This document shows, in pieces, positions 1-8,836 of a DNA stretch of 39,176 bases. The stretch covers positions 1 to 39,176 of the forward strand of contig CAYHMW010000009.1 of the NCBI GenBank assembly GCA_964357925.1. The letters are read 5' to 3'. A program made the translations under genes and the position numbers. The stretch's first letter is position 1, and each line of letters begins with the position of its first letter. Below the pieces are notes generated by a model, which was not told the origin of the DNA, ran no database searches, and worked only from the letters and a program-made list of their open reading frames with translations. Source of the DNA: CAYHMW01 sp964357925 (GTDB lineage: Bacteria > Patescibacteriota > Microgenomatia > UBA8517).

Positions 1-2
1 CA

Positions 3-746
3 GGTAGTTGTTCAACAGAGCCTCCACCTGATCCTGAGCCAAGTCCGCCACCAACCCCTGCACCCTCACCGACACCAGGCGCCACACCATTTAGGATCAC
101 ATCCCCAGATGGCGGCGAAGCATGGCCCTTTGGTTCCTCACACCCAATCACCTGGGAAGGCGGAGTTACAGATGGTACATGGCCAGTCTTCTTGTCGATC
201 ATTGATAGCACCAGGACACAAACATTGAGAGAACTTGTGGTAGGTGTTGATAATGACGGAGGTGAACCATGGATTGTTGATCTCCCGGTCGGTAATTACA
301 TAATGTATGGACAAGGATGCCGTTTTTGCACAGATAAAACGAATTCAGAATGGGACTACAGCAATCTTCCCTTCTCAGTTGTTGAAGGCACCCCTCTTGC
401 CAAAATTATTACCAATAATATTGTTAATCAGAGCCTAGTAGCCCTAGCCCCGAGCGGTGGAGAATCTTGGGCAGTTGGCACCCCTCAAAATCTTATCTGG
501 AGTGGAGGCCAAAATAACTGGACTGTTAGAATCAGCCTAATCTCAGTCCTCAATAGTTCTACCTACAGCAATCTTTATACTGGTGCCCTTAATGACGGGC
601 TCGAAAATTGGGAAGTTCCAGCTTACGTACCACCAGGACAATATAAGCTCTATATTGGTTGTGAAAATTGTGGCCAGGGCGTACCAGGAACAACAGACGG
701 TTTCTATGCCTATAGCTTCAAACCCTTTGGCATAATCCTTCCCTAG
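3..746 (+). CDS. Surface-type protein with two Kre9/Knh1-like repeats (5' partial)
   Basis: The frame is open from the window edge to TAG at 744-746, so the start lies upstream. The visible part begins with a short Cys-containing segment, then a Pro/Thr/Ser/Glu-rich linker of about 25 residues. Two similar modules follow, each opening with a 'SPDGGEAWPFGSSHPITW' or 'APSGGESWAVGTPQNLIW' signature. That signature is typical of the Ser/Thr-rich Kre9/Knh1-type beta-sandwich domain found repeated in bacterial extracellular proteins. Each module ends near a Cys pair (GCRFC, GCENC). The low-complexity linker and repeats suggest an exported or cell-surface protein. No C-terminal anchor is visible and function is unknown. 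A strong promoter for rpoBC follows, so it is a separate transcription unit. Confidence 0.72.
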   Translation, partial: GSCSTEPPPDPEPSPPPTPAPSPTPGATPFRITSPDGGEAWPFGSSHPITWEGGVTDGTWPVFLSIIDSTRTQTLRELVVGVDNDGGEPWIVDLPVGNYIMYGQGCRFCTDKTNSEWDYSNLPFSVVEGTPLAKIITNNIVNQSLVALAPSGGESWAVGTPQNLIWSGGQNNWTVRISLISVLNSSTYSNLYTGALNDGLENWEVPAYVPPGQYKLYIGCENCGQGVPGTTDGFYAYSFKPFGIILP

Positions 747-788
747 AACACAACTTTTGGAATTTGGTTTTATGCTGCCAGAATACTG

Positions 789-816
789 TTGACAAGCCTC
801 AGTTTATTGCTATACT
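789..816 (+). promoter_or_regulatory. Promoter of rpoBC (TTGACA-N16-TATACT)
   Basis: A consensus -35 TTGACA at 789-794 and -10 TATACT at 811-816 are separated by 16 bp. The predicted start is near 823, giving a leader of about 72 nt before the rpoBC ATG. The leader begins with a direct repeat of CGTAGGC (821-827 and 837-843). Confidence 0.75.
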
Positions 817-846
817 TCCCCGTAGGCGTACTTAAACGTAGGCTGG

Positions 847-883
847 TCCCGTCATCATGAGACGGGATTGTTGTGTACAACAA
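847..883 (+). promoter_or_regulatory. Two tandem hairpins in the rpoBC leader
   Basis: TCCCGTC (847-853) pairs perfectly with GACGGGA (861-867) across a 7-nt loop. Directly after it, TTGTTG (868-873) pairs with CAACAA (878-883) across a 4-nt loop. Both fall inside the predicted 5' leader and end 11 nt before the ATG at 895. There is no clean T-run, so this looks more like a structured leader than a terminator; a role in controlling polymerase synthesis is inference. Confidence 0.5.
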
Positions 884-894
884 AAATTACCTTC

Positions 895-3800
895 ATGGGA
901 ACAAATAATCGTCGAAATTTTGGTAAAACAGAAAAGAACCTGCCAGAACTTGATCTGTCCCTTATTCAAAGGGAAAGTTGGAAATGGTTTTTAACCCAAG
1001 GGATTGCAGAGGAAGTAAGACAAGTCGTCCCCATAGATGATTTTACTGGCAAAAATTGGCAATTAATATTCGGTGGTCATACTCTCGGTGAGCCAAAATT
1101 GACTCCAAAGATGGCAACAGATAAAGGTTTGACTTATTCCGTCCCCTTCAAAATCAAAGCAACACTTATTAATAAAAGAAACGCTGAAGCAGTCGAGCAA
1201 GAAGTATTTCTCGGCAATCTCCCACAAATGACAAGCGCAGGAACATTTATTATCAATGGTGTCGAGCGTGCAGTAATTAACCAACTGGTCCGATCTCCAG
1301 GAATTTATTTCGGCGGCGACGTCGATCGAACATCAGGCAGGATGCTCTATAAAGCCGAAGCACGACCACTTCACGGTTCTTGGTTAGAGTTTGAAATCAG
1401 CAAGAATGATGTTATTTCAGCCAGAATTGACAAAAGAAGGAAAGTTACAGCCACCACTCTTCTTCGTGCTATGGGCATCGAAAGAGACGATATCCTGTTG
1501 AAAGCTTTTGCAGAAGTCGACACAAACGAAGCTCATCAATATATAAAGACCACTATCGATAAAGACGGAACCAAAACCAGAGATGAAGCGCTAATCGAAA
1601 TCTATAGAAAACTTCGCCCCGGCGAGCCAGCAGTCCTCGACAATGCCCAGGCTCTTTTCCACTCACTCTTTTTTGACCACAGGCGCTATAACTTAGGCGA
1701 CGTCGGTCGTTATAAGATCAATAAGCGTCTAAAGTCCGAAATTCCAAACATCAAAGACAATTGGGTGCTTACCAAGGAGGATATTGTAGCCACAATTTCA
1801 TACCTCATCGGCCTCCAAAATGGCAAAGGCCGGGTAGATGATATTGATCACTTAAGTAATCGCCGACTAAGGCGCGTTGGCGAGCTTGTTGCAACTCACG
1901 CTTTTAGAGTCGGACTCCTACGTCTTGAGCGTTCAATTAAGGAAAAAATGTCCCTGATCTCGCCAGACGATCAGCCTCAACCTCAAAATCTTATAAATGC
2001 AAGACCATTGATTGTCTCTTTAAACGAATTCTTTAGAAGCAATCAGCTCTCAACCATCCTAGATGACACTAACCCACTCTCAGAAATCGACAATCTTCGA
2101 AGAGTCTCGGTCTTGGGCCCCGGCGGTATAAATAGGGAGCGTGCAAGCTTCTCAATTCGCGATATCAACTCATCCCAATATGGTCGTATTGATCCGGTCA
2201 GATCTCCAGAAGGTCCAAACATTGGCCTTGTTACCTACTTGGCCATGTACGCAAGAGTCAATGAATATGGTTTCCTTGAAGCTCCATACAAAAGAGTTGA
2301 ACAAAAAAATGGGAAGGCAGTGGTGACTGATGAAACTGTCTATCTTACGGCTGACGACGAGTCAGAACAAAGAATTACTCATAGCAATGTCAACATTGCC
2401 GAAAATGGAACAATCACAGATGATCGTGTGCCAATAAGGCACAAAGGCGAATTCGTAGAAGGGCCTAGCACGGGAGTAGATTATATTGACCTTACTCCAA
2501 GGCAAGTATTTGGTGTCTCAGCGTCCCTGATTCCATTTTTAGCTCATGACGAGGGTAACCGTGCTTTGATGGGTAGCAACATGCAATGTCAAGCAGTTCC
2601 TCTCATTAAACCAAGTTCTCCAGTTGTCGGAACAGGCATGGAAGACTCAATTGCCAGTGCAATGGGCAGAGTCATCAAGAGCAATTATGACGGAGTCGTC
2701 GACTTCGTTGATGCCGCACGAATTGAAATCCTATTAGACAAACCCACAGACGACATTTCAAATGGCGATGTAGAAATTAAAAACAATGGGTCAAAGGCGA
2801 TTTACCACCTTTCGAAATTCAAGCGCACAGCCCACTCCACCTCCTATAACCAGAAGGCAATGGTTGTGTACAACCAAAAAGTTAAAAAAGGTGATCTTCT
2901 TGCAGATGGTCCAGCTTCTGAAAACGGTGAATTGGCACTTGGTCAAAATCTTGTCATAGCATACACAAACTACGGAGGTTATGGTTTTGAAGACGCAATT
3001 CTCGTTTCAGACAGATTAGTCAAAGACGATCTTTTGACTTCCATTCAAATCAAAGAACACCAAGCAGATGTCATTGAAACAAAACTTGGCCTTGAAGAAT
3101 TAACCAAGGACATTCCAAACGTCGCAGAAACTGAGCTTGCAAATCTAGCCGAAGACGGCATTGTTGTAGTCGGTGCAGAAGTCGGCCCCAATGACATTTT
3201 GGTCGGGAAAATCGCTCCAAAAGGAGAAACAGAATTAACTTCAGAGGAAAGATTACTCCGAGCAATTTTTGGCGAAAAGGCTCGTGAAGTGAGGGATACT
3301 TCACTTCGTGTTCCGCACGGTGAATCAGGAATTGTAGTCGACATCCAGATTCTTGATCGGGAAAAAGGCGATGAATTGGGCCCCGGCGTGATTAAAAGCG
3401 TCATCGTTAAAGTAGCCCAAATCAGAAAGGTTAAAGTAGGCGACAAGCTGGCAGGTCGACATGGAAATAAGGGCGTCATTGCCAAAATTCTCCCAAACCC
3501 AGATATGCCATATCTCGAAGATGGTACCCCGGTAGACATCATAATCTCTCCTCTCTCAGTGCTTGCTCGTATGAACTTGGGACAGCTCCTTGAAACTCAT
3601 CTTGGTTGGGCACTTTCCAAAAAAGGTGAAAAAGGCGCCCTCCCAGTTTTTGACAAAATAAGCGAAGACACAATTAGTCGTGAGCTAGAAAGTGCTGGCC
3701 TTCCAATTGATGGTAAAACTACATTGATCGATGGTCGAACAGGCGAAGCTTTTAAAGAAAAGACTGTTGTGGGCATAGGCTACATCATGAAACTTAAACA

Positions 3801-6800
3801 CATGATCGAGGACAAGACTCATGCCAGATCCACCGGTCCCTACTCACTAGTGACCCAACAGCCACTCGGTGGTAAGGCTCAAATGGGAGGTCAAAGACTT
3901 GGAGAGATGGAAGTCTGGGCACTTGAAGCACACCGCGCAAGCCACACTCTACAAGAAATGCTGACAATCAAATCAGATGACATAATTGGTCGCGCCCAAG
4001 CCTTTGGTGCAATTGTAAAGGGCGAAGAAATTCCAGAAGCCAAGATTCCAGAAAGCTTCAAAGTTCTCGTTCGTGAGTTGAATTCTCTCGGCCTTGGTAT
4101 TGAAATCAAGAGCAAAGGGGCAGATCCAGCAGGAGAAGAAGGAGACGACAAAAAAGATTCTCATCGCGATCCACTTGGAAGGATTCACGATCTCAAAGAA
4201 ATAACCTCGTTGCAAATCAAACTTGCCTCCCCCGAAGATATTAGGGCTTGGAGCAGGGGAGAGATCACAAAACCAGAAACCATTAATTACAGGACTCTAA
4301 AGCCAGAAAAAGATGGTCTTTTTGACGAACGCATATTTGGTCCAACTAAAGATTGGGAATGTTACTGTGGTAAGTACAAGAGAATTAGATACAAAGGTGT
4401 TATTTGCGACAAATGTGGAGTCGAAGTAACAGAGAGCAGAGTGAGGCGCGAGCGCATGGGCCACATTAGCCTTGCAGCTCCAGTTGCCCACGTTTGGTAC
4501 TTCAAAGGTGCCCCAAGTAGAATATCTCTTCTTCTTGATATTCCGCCGCGCGCCGTTGAGCAGGTCGTCTATTTTGCAAGATATCTAGTTATGAGTATCG
4601 ACGAAAAGGGCAGAACCAACGCAATTAAAATATTGGGTAAAGCAAGAGAAGAAAAGATCACTGAAATAAAGGAGACCTATCTCGAGAAAAATGACCTTAT
4701 AAACGAAGAAGCAAACGCCAGAAAAGAGCGTACTAGAGGAAAGATTAAGGACGCAGAGCAAGTAAGCCTTGCCATTGCTGAAATTGACCTTGATCACAGA
4801 AAGAAAAAAACTGCTCTTGCAGAAGAAGAGCGCATAACGCTTGAGCGTACAGAAGAGCTTTTCGGGCGACTTGAAAGTTTAATAAAGGATATTAAACCCT
4901 TTGGTTTCTTAACAGAGGAAGAGTATGATCGTCTTGCTCAATATGACGTAGCAGACTTCCTCGGAGTAAAAATGGGCGCCGAGGCGCTCCTGGAGGCAAT
5001 TAAAGCACTTGATCTCAATAAAGTCAGTAAAGAGTTACGAGAAGAACTCAAAGAGTACAAAGGCAAGCCAAACCCAAGGTACTTGAAGCTTACAAAACGC
5101 CTGAAACTCGTCGACGGCTTGCGTACCGCAAAAGTCGATCCATCGTGGCTTATCCTTAGGGTTCTTCCTGTTCTTCCACCAGATTTGCGTCCAATGGTCC
5201 AGCTCTCGGGCGGCCGCTTTGCCACAAGCGATTTAAATGATCTCTATAGAAGAGTGATCAATAGAAACAACAGGCTAAAGCACTTAATTAATCTTGGCGC
5301 CCCTGAGATTATTCTCAGAAACGAGAAGAGAATGCTTCAGGAATCAGTCGATTCGTTAATTGATGCATCGCAAAGAAAAGCGACAAGACGAGGTAGAAAC
5401 AGACAACCATTACGCTCGCTCTCCGACATGCTTAAAGGCAAGCAAGGTCGCTTTAGACAAAATCTTTTGGGTAAGCGTGTTGATTACTCAGGCAGATCAG
5501 TCATCGTAGTTGGCCCTGAACTTAAGCTTAATCAGTGTGGTATTCCAAAAGATATGATGTTGGAAATAGCAAAGCCGTTCGTTTTGAGGGAAATGATCAG
5601 TCGAGGCATCGCACCAAATGTCAAAAGCGCCAAAAACATGCTCGAAAAACATCCACCTGAAATCTTTGACATTTTGGAAGAAATTACCAAAAACCATCCA
5701 GTCCTACTTAACCGTGCGCCAACACTGCACAAACTTGGTATCCAGGCATTCTATCCTGTGCTAATCGAAGGTTCAGCCATCAGAATCCATCCAGCGGTCT
5801 GCTCAGGTTTCAACGCCGACTTCGACGGAGATCAAATGGCAGTCCACCTTCCACTGTCTAAGGAATCAATACAGGAAGCCAAAGATCTCATGATGTCCGA
5901 TAAGAATCTGTTAAGACCAAGTGACGGCTCTCCAATCGCAGCACCAGCCAGCAAGGAAATTGCCCTTGGTGTCTACTACCTCACAAGTGAAGATATATCT
6001 GAACCTTTCGAAACTATTTTTGCTGATGCAAACGAAGCAATTCTCGCTTATCAAATAGGCAAAATCGGCCTTAAACAAAGAATTACAGTAAAAATAGGCT
6101 TGAAGGTCGTTGAAACAACAATCGGTAGAATCATGTTTAACGAAGTGCTTCCTGGTGACATGGACTTTGTCAATGAAAACGTAAGCTCAACCGTTATTAA
6201 GGCAATCATTGCCAATGCCATCGCAACAAAAACAAGTGACCAGGTTGCAGAAATTATAGATGCCATTAAGGATCTTGGTTTCTTTGCTGGGACCTTATCA
6301 GGACTTAGCTTTGGCATAAGTGATGCTAAAGTTCACCCCCAAAAAGGTCATATGATTGAAGAAGCAAATAAGAAGGTTAAAGACATAGAAGAAAACTTTG
6401 CACAAGGCCTCATTACACAAGACGAAAAGAAGCGTCTTAGCCAAGCGGTCTGGATCGAGGCAACAGAAGAGATCGCTGACAAAACCTGGGAAATGGTTGA
6501 CGCACAAAGCAGCATCAGAATCGTCATAGATGCCAAAGTCGGTCGTACCAGTAGAGAACAACTTAAACAGCTTGCAGGCATGAGAGGCTTAGTCACAGAT
6601 CCGCTTGGTAATATAGTTGAACTTCCTGTTAAAAGTAACTTCCGAGAAGGTCTTTCAGTCTTTGAATACGTTGCCAGCAGCCGCGGAAGTAGAAAAGGGT
6701 TAACTGACACAGCACTTAAAACCGCAGATGCTGGTTATCTAACTAGACGCCTAGTCGATGTAGCTCACGACATGATCATTAGGTCTGAGGATTGTGGCAC

Positions 6801-7881
6801 AGAAGAAGGCTTGCTTATTGATCGAGGAGTGAGAAAAGATGCCTTTGGTAGAAGAATCATTGGGAGAAACGCAGCTGAAGATGTAAAAACCAAAGACGGC
6901 ACACTATTGGTGGCAAAAGGCAACATGATTGATGAAGAAGCAGCACAAAAAATTGTAGGTTCTGATGTTGAAAAAGTTTTTGTCCGCTCACCTCTTCTTT
7001 GTTCCAATAGATATGGACTCTGCAAAACCTGTTATGGCTGGTATATGGGCGAAAAGCGTCTAGTTGAAATTGGGATGCCAGTTGGAGTAATCGCGGCCCA
7101 GTCCATTGGGGAACCAGGTACTCAGTTAACAATGAGAACAAAGCACAGTGGAGGAGTTGTCGGTGTGGACGTCACTCAAGGTCTTCCTCGTGTAGAAGAA
7201 TTATTTGAAGCAAGAACCCCCAAATCTCTCGCACCTCTTGCTGAAATCAGCGGCAAAGTGGCTATCGAAGAGCTCGAAAGCGGCTGGAAAGTAACTTTAA
7301 TTGGTGGAGGCTCACCAAGAGAAGAGAGAGAATATATTATTCCACTCACAAACAAGCTATTCGTTGAAGAAGGACAAAAGGTTGAAGCAGGGACACAATT
7401 GTGTAGTGGCTACCTTGATCTTAAAGAAGCACTCACTGTTAGGGGACTTAAAGAAACCCAAGCATACCTGGTCAATGGTTTACAAGAGGTTTACGAATCA
7501 CAAGGGATCCCGATAAGTGATCGTCACTTTGAAGTAATGGTTAGAAAAATGAGCGATCGCGTCAAGATTACAAGCTCAGGCGACACTTCGATCCTGCCTG
7601 GAGAGCAAGCAGACAGGGCCCAATTTGAAGAAGAAAATGAGGCAACACTCGCAGCAGGCGGCGAGCCAGCAACTGCTGTTCAAATTATCCTTGGTGTCAC
7701 AAGACGGTCCTTATTCACCGAAAGCTGGCTCTCAGCAGCATCATTTGAACAAACAACAGATGTGCTTGCAGATGCAGCAATCCAAGGCAGAAAAGACAAA
7801 CTAGTAGGTCTGAAAGAAAACGTAATAATCGGAAGACTCATTCCTGTTTCAGCTGAACGTGCTCAAGAGGTCAATCTTTGA
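895..7881 (+). CDS. rpoBC: Fused RNA polymerase beta-beta' subunit (RpoBC)
   Basis: One uninterrupted frame of 2,328 codons encodes both large catalytic subunits of RNA polymerase. Residues about 1-1071 are RpoB, with the rifampicin region (NQLSTILDDTNPLSEI, then RRVSVLGPGG), KLAGRHGNKG, and a C-terminal end at SLGLGIEI. A charged linker of about 35 residues follows. RpoC starts near residue 1105 (LASPEDIRAWSRGEITKPET), with the zinc ribbon from C1156, the catalytic NADFDGDQ at 1640-1647, a second Cys cluster (CSNRYGLCKTC) and the trigger loop near 2083. No ATG or ribosome binding site lies at the junction. The ATG at 895 is preferred over the TTG at 868, which sits in a leader hairpin. Both halves are compact. 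Oddities are Asn400 where E. coli RpoB has His526, and Lys2083 where E. coli RpoC has Phe935. Confidence 0.97.
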   Translation: MGTNNRRNFGKTEKNLPELDLSLIQRESWKWFLTQGIAEEVRQVVPIDDFTGKNWQLIFGGHTLGEPKLTPKMATDKGLTYSVPFKIKATLINKRNAEAVEQEVFLGNLPQMTSAGTFIINGVERAVINQLVRSPGIYFGGDVDRTSGRMLYKAEARPLHGSWLEFEISKNDVISARIDKRRKVTATTLLRAMGIERDDILLKAFAEVDTNEAHQYIKTTIDKDGTKTRDEALIEIYRKLRPGEPAVLDNAQALFHSLFFDHRRYNLGDVGRYKINKRLKSEIPNIKDNWVLTKEDIVATISYLIGLQNGKGRVDDIDHLSNRRLRRVGELVATHAFRVGLLRLERSIKEKMSLISPDDQPQPQNLINARPLIVSLNEFFRSNQLSTILDDTNPLSEIDNLRRVSVLGPGGINRERASFSIRDINSSQYGRIDPVRSPEGPNIGLVTYLAMYARVNEYGFLEAPYKRVEQKNGKAVVTDETVYLTADDESEQRITHSNVNIAENGTITDDRVPIRHKGEFVEGPSTGVDYIDLTPRQVFGVSASLIPFLAHDEGNRALMGSNMQCQAVPLIKPSSPVVGTGMEDSIASAMGRVIKSNYDGVVDFVDAARIEILLDKPTDDISNGDVEIKNNGSKAIYHLSKFKRTAHSTSYNQKAMVVYNQKVKKGDLLADGPASENGELALGQNLVIAYTNYGGYGFEDAILVSDRLVKDDLLTSIQIKEHQADVIETKLGLEELTKDIPNVAETELANLAEDGIVVVGAEVGPNDILVGKIAPKGETELTSEERLLRAIFGEKAREVRDTSLRVPHGESGIVVDIQILDREKGDELGPGVIKSVIVKVAQIRKVKVGDKLAGRHGNKGVIAKILPNPDMPYLEDGTPVDIIISPLSVLARMNLGQLLETHLGWALSKKGEKGALPVFDKISEDTISRELESAGLPIDGKTTLIDGRTGEAFKEKTVVGIGYIMKLKHMIEDKTHARSTGPYSLVTQQPLGGKAQMGGQRLGEMEVWALEAHRASHTLQEMLTIKSDDIIGRAQAFGAIVKGEEIPEAKIPESFKVLVRELNSLGLGIEIKSKGADPAGEEGDDKKDSHRDPLGRIHDLKEITSLQIKLASPEDIRAWSRGEITKPETINYRTLKPEKDGLFDERIFGPTKDWECYCGKYKRIRYKGVICDKCGVEVTESRVRRERMGHISLAAPVAHVWYFKGAPSRISLLLDIPPRAVEQVVYFARYLVMSIDEKGRTNAIKILGKAREEKITEIKETYLEKNDLINEEANARKERTRGKIKDAEQVSLAIAEIDLDHRKKKTALAEEERITLERTEELFGRLESLIKDIKPFGFLTEEEYDRLAQYDVADFLGVKMGAEALLEAIKALDLNKVSKELREELKEYKGKPNPRYLKLTKRLKLVDGLRTAKVDPSWLILRVLPVLPPDLRPMVQLSGGRFATSDLNDLYRRVINRNNRLKHLINLGAPEIILRNEKRMLQESVDSLIDASQRKATRRGRNRQPLRSLSDMLKGKQGRFRQNLLGKRVDYSGRSVIVVGPELKLNQCGIPKDMMLEIAKPFVLREMISRGIAPNVKSAKNMLEKHPPEIFDILEEITKNHPVLLNRAPTLHKLGIQAFYPVLIEGSAIRIHPAVCSGFNADFDGDQMAVHLPLSKESIQEAKDLMMSDKNLLRPSDGSPIAAPASKEIALGVYYLTSEDISEPFETIFADANEAILAYQIGKIGLKQRITVKIGLKVVETTIGRIMFNEVLPGDMDFVNENVSSTVIKAIIANAIATKTSDQVAEIIDAIKDLGFFAGTLSGLSFGISDAKVHPQKGHMIEEANKKVKDIEENFAQGLITQDEKKRLSQAVWIEATEEIADKTWEMVDAQSSIRIVIDAKVGRTSREQLKQLAGMRGLVTDPLGNIVELPVKSNFREGLSVFEYVASSRGSRKGLTDTALKTADAGYLTRRLVDVAHDMIIRSEDCGTEEGLLIDRGVRKDAFGRRIIGRNAAEDVKTKDGTLLVAKGNMIDEEAAQKIVGSDVEKVFVRSPLLCSNRYGLCKTCYGWYMGEKRLVEIGMPVGVIAAQSIGEPGTQLTMRTKHSGGVVGVDVTQGLPRVEELFEARTPKSLAPLAEISGKVAIEELESGWKVTLIGGGSPREEREYIIPLTNKLFVEEGQKVEAGTQLCSGYLDLKEALTVRGLKETQAYLVNGLQEVYESQGIPISDRHFEVMVRKMSDRVKITSSGDTSILPGEQADRAQFEEENEATLAAGGEPATAVQIILGVTRRSLFTESWLSAASFEQTTDVLADAAIQGRKDKLVGLKENVIIGRLIPVSAERAQEVNL

Positions 7882-7887
7882 TATAAT
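7879..7887 (+). promoter_or_regulatory. Extended -10 promoter for rpsL
   Basis: TGA-TATAAT (7879-7887) is an extended -10 element overlapping the rpoBC stop codon. It lies 9 nt before the rpsL ATG, which predicts an almost leaderless rpsL transcript in addition to read-through from rpoBC. No good -35 is visible. Confidence 0.55.
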
Positions 7888-7896
7888 CACGCTCCT

Positions 7897-8325
7897 ATGC
7901 CTACAGTCTCACAATTAGTCAGAAAACCCAGAAAGAGCGGTGCCAGAAAGACAAAAAGTGCCGCTTTGAAAAAATGGTTTAATGCCAAAACAAGAAAATT
8001 TGGGTTACACACAACCCCCTTCAAACGAGGAGTGGTACTTGCCGTACGCACAATGACACCAAGAAAACCAAATTCAGCCTTAAGGAAAGTGGCGCGTGTC
8101 AGGCTTAGCAATAAGCAAGAAATAACGGCCTACATCCCAGGTGTTGGCCACGAGCTTGCTGAGCATTCAATTGTTATGGTTAGAGCAGGAAGGGTAAAAG
8201 ATTTAGCAGGAGTAAGATATCAAGTAGTCAGAGGCAAGTATGATGCTAAGGGCGTAGTCGGAAGGAAAACCTCCCGCTCACGCTACGGAGCAAAACGTGA
8301 TAGTGGAGTTACAGCCACTGCCTAA
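7897..8325 (+). CDS. rpsL: Ribosomal protein S12
   Basis: S12 of the small subunit decoding centre, 142 residues against about 123 in E. coli; much of the difference is an insertion around residues 20-42, before the conserved RG. The family signatures are present: QLVRKPR at the N-terminus, TPRKPNSALRK at 54-64, and GRVKDLAGVRY at 98-108. Residue 56 is Arg where most bacteria have Lys43 (M. tuberculosis numbering; E. coli K42), and residue 104 is Ala in place of the conserved Pro of KDLPG. Both positions border the streptomycin site. The gene starts 15 bp after rpoBC and leads the rpsL-rpsG pair. Confidence 0.97.
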   Translation: MPTVSQLVRKPRKSGARKTKSAALKKWFNAKTRKFGLHTTPFKRGVVLAVRTMTPRKPNSALRKVARVRLSNKQEITAYIPGVGHELAEHSIVMVRAGRVKDLAGVRYQVVRGKYDAKGVVGRKTSRSRYGAKRDSGVTATA

Positions 8326-8356
8326 ACCTGTATTTAAAGGAGTAAAACGACGAATT

Positions 8357-8836
8357 ATGCCAAGAAAAGGACCAGTCAGAATAAAAAAAGGAGAACTAGA
8401 CCCAGTCTATGGGAATGTTTTGGTGGCCAAGTTGATAAATAGATCCATGCGAGATGGTAAAAAAAGCAACGCCGCCAAACAGGTCTATAAAGCCCTTGAC
8501 TTAATCAAAGTAGCAACAGGTGAAGATCCAATAAAAATCTTTGAAGAGGCAATTGGTAATATAAAGCCAACAATGGAAGTCAGCCCCAGGCGTGTTGGAG
8601 GCGCCACCTACCAAGTCCCAATGCCTGTCCGTGGCCCAAGAAGAGAATCCCTGGCAATCAGGTGGTTAATCTTTTCAGCTCGTGCACTCTCAAACAAAGA
8701 ATTTCACACATTTGCAGAAAAACTAGCCAAAGAGATAACAGATGCCAGAAATGAGGAAGGCGGAGCAATTAAAAAGAAAGAAGAAGTCGAACGCGTCGCC
8801 GAAGCCAACAGAGCCTTTGCCCATTTCAGGTGGTAA
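8357..8836 (+). CDS. rpsG: Ribosomal protein S7
   Basis: S7, 159 residues, nucleates assembly of the 30S head and contacts E-site tRNA. The family start (MPRKGPVRIKKGELDPVYGN), the RRVGGATYQVP motif and the conserved C-terminus AFAHFRW are all present. I chose the ATG at 8357 over an upstream ATG at 8297 because only the downstream start matches family length, and AAAGGAG lies at 8336-8342, a somewhat long distance upstream. Normally rpsG is followed closely by fusA; here about 2.7 kb of accessory sequence intervenes. The last 23 bp recur downstream (10681-10703), and the last 11 bp overlap the end of the convergent PIN gene. Confidence 0.96.
   Translation: MPRKGPVRIKKGELDPVYGNVLVAKLINRSMRDGKKSNAAKQVYKALDLIKVATGEDPIKIFEEAIGNIKPTMEVSPRRVGGATYQVPMPVRGPRRESLAIRWLIFSARALSNKEFHTFAEKLAKEITDARNEEGGAIKKKEEVERVAEANRAFAHFRW
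8814..8836 (+). repeat. Direct repeat copy 1 (rpsG 3' end)
   Basis: The last 23 bp of rpsG match 10681-10703 at 22 of 23 positions, including 18 identical bp at 8819-8836. The copy lies in the conserved AFAHFRW-stop region. This is the pattern expected of an attachment site when an element integrates at a gene's 3' end and keeps the gene intact. No integrase is visible in the enclosed DNA. Confidence 0.6.

Noticed and set aside
868..894. TTG at 868 as the rpoBC start
   Set aside because: It lies inside a perfect hairpin of the leader, adds nine residues without family support, and a normal ATG follows at 895.
856..993. 45-codon ORF starting at ATG 856 in another frame across the rpoBC start
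   Set aside because: It begins in a hairpin loop with no ribosome binding site and overlaps the highly conserved start of RpoB; likely chance.
3045..3542. Long minus-strand ORF inside rpoBC
   Set aside because: It is a mirror of a strongly conserved coding frame, with no promoter, ribosome binding site or family; the same applies to the other antisense frames in ribosomal genes.
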